DNA of 64,000 nucleotides from Rhodothermales bacterium (lineage in GTDB: Bacteria; Bacteroidota; Rhodothermia; Rhodothermales; UBA10348). The notes under the pieces are model-generated. The model ran no database searches. It saw only the letters and a program-made list of their open reading frames with translations, and was not told the DNA's origin. Below, piece by piece: positions 63,397 to 64,000 of this stretch (position 1 is the stretch's first letter; each line of letters starts with the position of its first letter). The stretch is taken from positions 1 to 64,000 of the forward strand of contig JAEPNP010000007.1 in assembly GCA_017643395.1 (NCBI GenBank), in the 5' to 3' direction. Position numbers and translations under genes: made by a program.

Positions 63397-64000
63397 CAGC
63401 CAGGGAGCTCGAGCCGCGCACGCCGTTCAGAGAGGACCTCTCGGTACGACTCTTTCTTTTCTTCCGACAGGAAGCACGCATCCAGCAGGCGATCCCATTC
63501 TGCCTGTGCATCGACGACCTCAGAAAGCACAAGGTCGGCTGACTTCGCATTGAGGCCGAGTCGCTCCCGCGCCAGGTTTGTGACGAAATGCTCACGTTTG
63601 AAGCGGGACTTTTTGCCTGCCATGGTCAGCGCCATCTCCTCGGTCGGTTCACGCAGCACAATCGTGGAGTTGAGCATGTCGTATACCGGCGAGAGTTTGA
63701 TGGTATTGGACGCGTCCGTGATGAGTGAGAAGTTCTTGATGTGCAGGTCCTCGTTGCCGGTCAGGAATGCGACCAGAATCATGCGATACAGGTGCGTCTT
63801 CTCCAGCAAGGGAAAGGTGCAGTAGTCGTTCACCACACCTATGACGCGCTCGATAGACGACTCGTACTTGGTGTCCCGACGCAGCCCGAGAAGCTGTCCG
63901 AAGTCTTCAGTAGGCACTTTCCGATTGCGGGCGATGCGGTCAAACCGGCGGATGACGTAGCAGAGCTCCTGCTCCCGCGTCCAGATCAGGCCATGCACGG
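63393..64000 (-). CDS. hipA: HipA-like kinase toxin, C-terminal part (cut by window edge)
   Basis: At least 201 aa visible. HipA C-terminal motifs: YVIRRFDR, the catalytic GNEDLHIKNFSLI and LSPVYDMLNS. HipA kinases phosphorylate aminoacyl-tRNA synthetases (GltX in E. coli) and cause growth arrest. The N-terminus and any HipB antitoxin lie beyond the window; the frame is open to position 64000, so 63998 is not a real start. Confidence 0.88.
   Translation of the reverse strand, partial: VHGLIWTREQELCYVIRRFDRIARNRKVPTEDFGQLLGLRRDTKYESSIERVIGVVNDYCTFPLLEKTHLYRMILVAFLTGNEDLHIKNFSLITDASNTIKLSPVYDMLNSTIVLREPTEEMALTMAGKKSRFKREHFVTNLARERLGLNAKSADLVLSEVVDAQAEWDRLLDACFLSEEKKESYREVLSERRARLELPGC

Overview
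The window is about 64 kb of GC-rich bacterial chromosome, most likely from Rhodothermia (Rhodothermota) or a close relative in the Bacteroidota/FCB group. That placement is an inference from four things: several secreted proteins end in a type IX secretion (T9SS) sorting domain, a NagB-LmbE fusion is present, the PTS carries HPr and EI with no sugar permease nearby, and there are many TolB/PD40, VPS10 and lipoprotein genes.

Layout. 0-26 kb is mostly housekeeping: a WS/DGAT-type acyltransferase diverging from the NagB-LmbE fusion; greA with threonine aldolase; a bacilliredoxin; a thiolase/FluC/LuxC-like reductase operon; an adk, polyprenyl synthase, HPr, EI operon; a large TolB-like surface protein with PQQ-propeller and PEGA-like partners; yqeY-cvpA; an EamA exporter, a MerR regulator, DinB, DoxX and a Tat-exported epimerase-like protein. 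Several intergenic gaps here carry three-copy repeats with a 51/52-bp period beside GC-rich simple repeats.

27.3-35.0 kb is an accessory zone. A tRNA-Pro(GGG) gene is followed by a complete tyrosine integrase, a small acidic protein and a secreted ClpP-like protease pair. An exact 50-bp copy of the tRNA 3' part comes next, then a truncated integrase of the same kind, a putative PD-(D/E)XK nuclease, a T9SS-sorted surface protein and a degenerate tRNA-like sequence. This reads as two small integrative elements stacked in one tRNA gene.

35.0-47.3 kb holds an AbgT transporter, two unrecognised genes, and a cluster of secreted or lipoprotein peptidases (reprolysin-like with T9SS domain, S41-like, trypsin-like). 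An ECF sigma factor and a membrane protein lie among them. The same two-part promoter, TGTTAACC-17 nt-GTTGTA-like, lies before the S41 gene, before the trypsin-like gene, and, inverted, before the membrane-protein/sigma operon. This suggests a small self-regulated protease regulon. An orphan signal peptide plus T9SS sorting domain follows.

47.3-64 kb returns to core and envelope genes: a VPS10/Asp-box protein, a Ser/Thr kinase with a TolB-like sensor, a choice-of-anchor-B protein, RidA, a fasciclin lipoprotein, ahcY, an EEP-family lipoprotein, VOC and DinB proteins, a GH71/GH99-like T9SS enzyme, an amidase, and a HipA-like kinase cut by the window edge.
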